7,824 bases of DNA from Rhizobiaceae bacterium UBA1291. Its GTDB lineage: Bacteria > Pseudomonadota > Alphaproteobacteria > Rhizobiales > Rhizobiaceae. Made by a program: the position numbers and the translations under genes. The notes beneath the pieces were generated by a model, which did not search any database, was not told where the DNA came from, and saw only the letters and a list, made by a program, of their open reading frames with translations. The stretch's first letter is position 1. Every line of letters starts with the position of its first letter. Positions 5,510-7,824 of this stretch are shown piece by piece. The DNA is taken from positions 1 through 7,824 of the forward strand of contig DBUL01000245.1 in the NCBI GenBank assembly GCA_002307905.1. Reading direction: 5' to 3'.

Positions 5510-7824
5510 TCATTCTTGGGTGTCGGTCGCTGCGGGGGGCTCCGCCACGTCCGGCACGGCCCCCTCGGCGACGTCCGACACGGGCCCCTCGCCTGCCAGG
5601 GCCTCTTCGAGTTCGCCCTCGTCTTCGCCTTCCGGCTCGCTGATGCGCTCGACCGAGACGACCTTTTCATCCTTGGCGGTCGAGAAAATGGTGACGCCCT
5701 TGGTGGCGCGGCTGGCGATACGGATGCCGTCAACCGGGACTCGGATCAACTGGCCGCCGTCGGAGACGAGCATCAGCTGGTCCTTGTCTTCGACCGGGAA
5801 GGCGGCAACCAGTTCGCCGATTTCCGCCGTCTTCGACGTGTCGGTGGCACGGATACCCTTGCCGCCGCGACCGGAGATGCGGAAGTCATAAGACGACGAC
5901 CGCTTGCCATAACCGCGCTCCGAGACAGTCAGAACGAACTGCTCGCGTGCCTTCATTTCCTCATAAAACTGCTCGTCAAGCTGACCTTCCTCAGTCACCT
6001 CTTCCCCGACGAGCGCGATGTCCTCCTCATCCACGCCACTGGCGCGACGCTCGGCAGCCGAACGCTTGAGATAGGCGGCACGCTGCCATGGTTCGGCATC
6101 CACGTGATGGAGAATTGTCATCGAAATCAGCCGGTCGCCCTCGGCGAGCGAAATACCGCGCACGCCGATGGAATTGCGACCGGCAAACACGCGGACGTCA
6201 TCGACGGAGAAGCGGATTGCCTGGCCAAGCGCCGTGGTCAGCAGCACGTCGTCCAGTTCGGTGCAGGTTTCCACCGACAGGATCTCATCGCCCTCTTCCT
6301 CGAGCTTCATGGCGATCTTGCCGTTGCGGTTCACCTGCACGAAGTCGGAGAGCTTGTTGCGACGAACCGTGCCCCGCGTCGTCGAGAACATGACGTCGAG
6401 GTTTTGCCAGCTCGTTTCATCCTCGGGGAGCGGCATAATCGTGGTGATGCGTTCGCCGGGCTCCAGCGGCAGCATGTTGATCAGCGCCTTGCCGCGCGAG
6501 GTCGGCGTACCGATCGGCAGGCGCCAGACCTTTTCCTTGTAGACGATACCGCGCGAGGAGAAGAACAGAACCGGGGTGTGCGTATTGGCGACGAACAGGC
6601 GGGTGGCGAAATCCTCGTCCTTCATCGCCATGCCGGAACGGCCCTTGCCGCCGCGGCGCTGGGCGCGATAGGTGGCGAGCGGAACGCGCTTGATGTAGCC
6701 GGCATGCGACACGGTGACGACCATGTCTTCGCGGGCGATCAGATCCTCGTCGTCCATTTCCAGGCCGCCCTCGATGATCTCGGTGCGGCGCGGCGTGCCG
6801 AATTCGTCACGCACGGCGGTGAGTTCGTCCTTGACGATGGTCTGGATACGGACGCGCGACGACAGGATGTCGAGATAGTCGCTGATCTCGCCGCCGATCT
6901 TGTTCAGTTCCTCGTCGATTTCATCGCGTCCGAGAGCCGTCAGGCGGGCGAGGCGCAGTTCGAGAATGGCGCGCGCCTGCTCCTCGGACAGATTGTAGGT
7001 CATGTCCTCGTTGATGCGGTGGCGCGGATCGTCAATCAGCAGGATCAGGCTCTCGACATCGGACGCCGGCCAGCGGCGTTCCATCAGTTGTTCGCGCGCC
7101 GTCTGCGGATCGGGCGCCTGACGGATCACGCGGATCACCTCGTCGATATTGGCCACCGCGATGCCGAGGCCGACCAACACATGGGCGCGGTCGCGCGACT
7201 TGCGCAGCAGGAACTTGGTGCGGCGGCTGACGACGTCCTCCCGGAAGGAAACGAAGGCGCGCAGCATGTCGAGCAGCGTCATCTGTTCCGGCTTGCCGCC
7301 GTTGAGCGCAACCATGTTGCAGCCGAACGAGGTCTGCAGCGGGGTGTAGCGATAGAGCTGGTTGAGGATGACGTCGGCATTGGCGTCGCGCTTCAGTTCG
7401 ATCACGACGCGATAGCCTTCGCGGTCGGATTCGTCGCGCAGGTCGGAAATGCCCTCGATGCGCTTGTCGCGCACCAATTCGGCCATCTTCTCGATCATCG
7501 TCGACTTGTTCACCTGATAGGGAATCTGCGAGATGATGATCTGCTCACGGTCGCCGCGCATCGGCTCGATGCGCGCAACCCCACGCATGATGACCGAGCC
7601 GCGCCCGGTCTCATAGGCGGACCGGATGCCGGAACGACCGAGGATCATTGCGCCGGTCGGGAAGTCCGGGCCTGGAATGATCTGTATCAGATCGGATAGC
7701 TCGATCGCCGGATCGTCGATCAGCGCGATACATCCGTCGATCACTTCAGCCAGGTTGTGCGGCGGAATATTGGTCGCCATGCCAACCGCGATGCCGCCGG
7801 CGCCGTTGACCAGCAGGTTGGGGA
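5510..7824 (-). CDS. gyrA: DNA gyrase subunit A, 3' part (start lies beyond the right edge)
   Basis: GyrA is the DNA breakage-reunion and DNA-wrapping subunit of gyrase, which with GyrB introduces negative supercoils using ATP. About 770 codons are present, read from 7822; the first complete codons give [21 protein letters not shown]. By comparison with E. coli, roughly the first 160 residues are missing, including the quinolone-resistance region and the catalytic Tyr. Present are the rest of the tower and coiled-coil domains and the C-terminal beta-pinwheel. The GyrA box QRRGGKG, needed for DNA wrapping, is at 6661-6641, and a second, similar SGRGGKG is at 5875-5855. Between pinwheel blades, at about 6105-5945, sits a charged insert absent from E. 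coli GyrA ([15 protein letters not shown] onward). The C-terminus is an acidic tail of about 45 residues with a small tandem repeat. The stop is TGA at 5512-5510, directly before the terminator. Confidence 0.97.
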   Translation of the reverse strand, partial: PNLLVNGAGGIAVGMATNIPPHNLAEVIDGCIALIDDPAIELSDLIQIIPGPDFPTGAMILGRSGIRSAYETGRGSVIMRGVARIEPMRGDREQIIISQIPYQVNKSTMIEKMAELVRDKRIEGISDLRDESDREGYRVVIELKRDANADVILNQLYRYTPLQTSFGCNMVALNGGKPEQMTLLDMLRAFVSFREDVVSRRTKFLLRKSRDRAHVLVGLGIAVANIDEVIRVIRQAPDPQTAREQLMERRWPASDVESLILLIDDPRHRINEDMTYNLSEEQARAILELRLARLTALGRDEIDEELNKIGGEISDYLDILSSRVRIQTIVKDELTAVRDEFGTPRRTEIIEGGLEMDDEDLIAREDMVVTVSHAGYIKRVPLATYRAQRRGGKGRSGMAMKDEDFATRLFVANTHTPVLFFSSRGIVYKEKVWRLPIGTPTSRGKALINMLPLEPGERITTIMPLPEDETSWQNLDVMFSTTRGTVRRNKLSDFVQVNRNGKIAMKLEEEGDEILSVETCTELDDVLLTTALGQAIRFSVDDVRVFAGRNSIGVRGISLAEGDRLISMTILHHVDAEPWQRAAYLKRSAAERRASGVDEEDIALVGEEVTEEGQLDEQFYEEMKAREQFVLTVSERGYGKRSSSYDFRISGRGGKGIRATDTSKTAEIGELVAAFPVEDKDQLMLVSDGGQLIRVPVDGIRIASRATKGVTIFSTAKDEKVVSVERISEPEGEDEGELEEALAGEGPVSDVAEGAVPDVAEPPAATDTQE
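5541..5588 (-). repeat. 24-bp imperfect tandem repeat in the gyrA 3' end
   Basis: Two adjacent 24-bp units (5541-5564 and 5565-5588) differ at 4 positions and keep the frame. They encode GPVSDVAE followed by GAVPDVAE in the acidic GyrA tail. The unit has probably duplicated by slippage and then diverged. Confidence 0.75.

Noticed and set aside
5420..7699. Long plus-strand open frame (759 codons) opposite gyrA
   Set aside because: It mirrors gyrA codon structure in GC-rich DNA, and its His/Asp/Ala/Arg-rich translation has no protein-like motifs. The gyrA strand is unmistakable.

Overview
The window looks like chromosomal DNA from an alphaproteobacterium, most likely a member of the Rhizobiaceae (Rhizobium/Agrobacterium/Ensifer type). 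The grounds are high GC in the core genes, the protein sequences themselves, and the gene set gyrA, coaD, ppiA, ppiB, queA, tgt, an order I recall as typical of rhizobia. The genus is an inference.

From right to left: the 3' part of gyrA (minus strand, entering from the right edge) ends at a bidirectional intrinsic terminator at about 5478-5507. Three very small plus-strand reading frames (41, 50 and 44 aa), each with one hydrophobic segment, fill 4793-5397. They converge on gyrA and diverge from coaD. From 4597 leftward runs a tightly packed minus-strand gene train: coaD (coenzyme A synthesis), ppiA (exported cyclophilin), ppiB (cytoplasmic cyclophilin, interrupted), a 218-aa gene of unknown function, queA and tgt (queuosine tRNA modification). 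The gaps are 26 and 34 nt, then a 1-nt overlap, 0 nt and 4 nt, which suggests one operon. A G-rich tract lies downstream of tgt at the left edge.

Three points stand out. (1) ppiB carries a single in-frame amber codon at codon 94, where a serine is expected. The reading frame is otherwise intact to the normal 169-codon length. (2) Between ppiB and queA sits a 218-aa orphan gene of about 50% GC, against about 66% in adjacent ppiB. It is joined without spare bases on either side and carries an R-x4-H motif reminiscent of HEPN ribonucleases. (3) Tgt has lost three of the four zinc ligands found in the well-studied bacterial enzymes, although its catalytic residues are present.

QueA and Tgt act in one pathway: Tgt inserts preQ1 into tRNA, and QueA then modifies it to epoxyqueuosine. 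PpiA and PpiB are paralogues split between the cell envelope and the cytoplasm. CoaD and GyrA are housekeeping enzymes. I found no tRNA, rRNA, CRISPR array or transposase.
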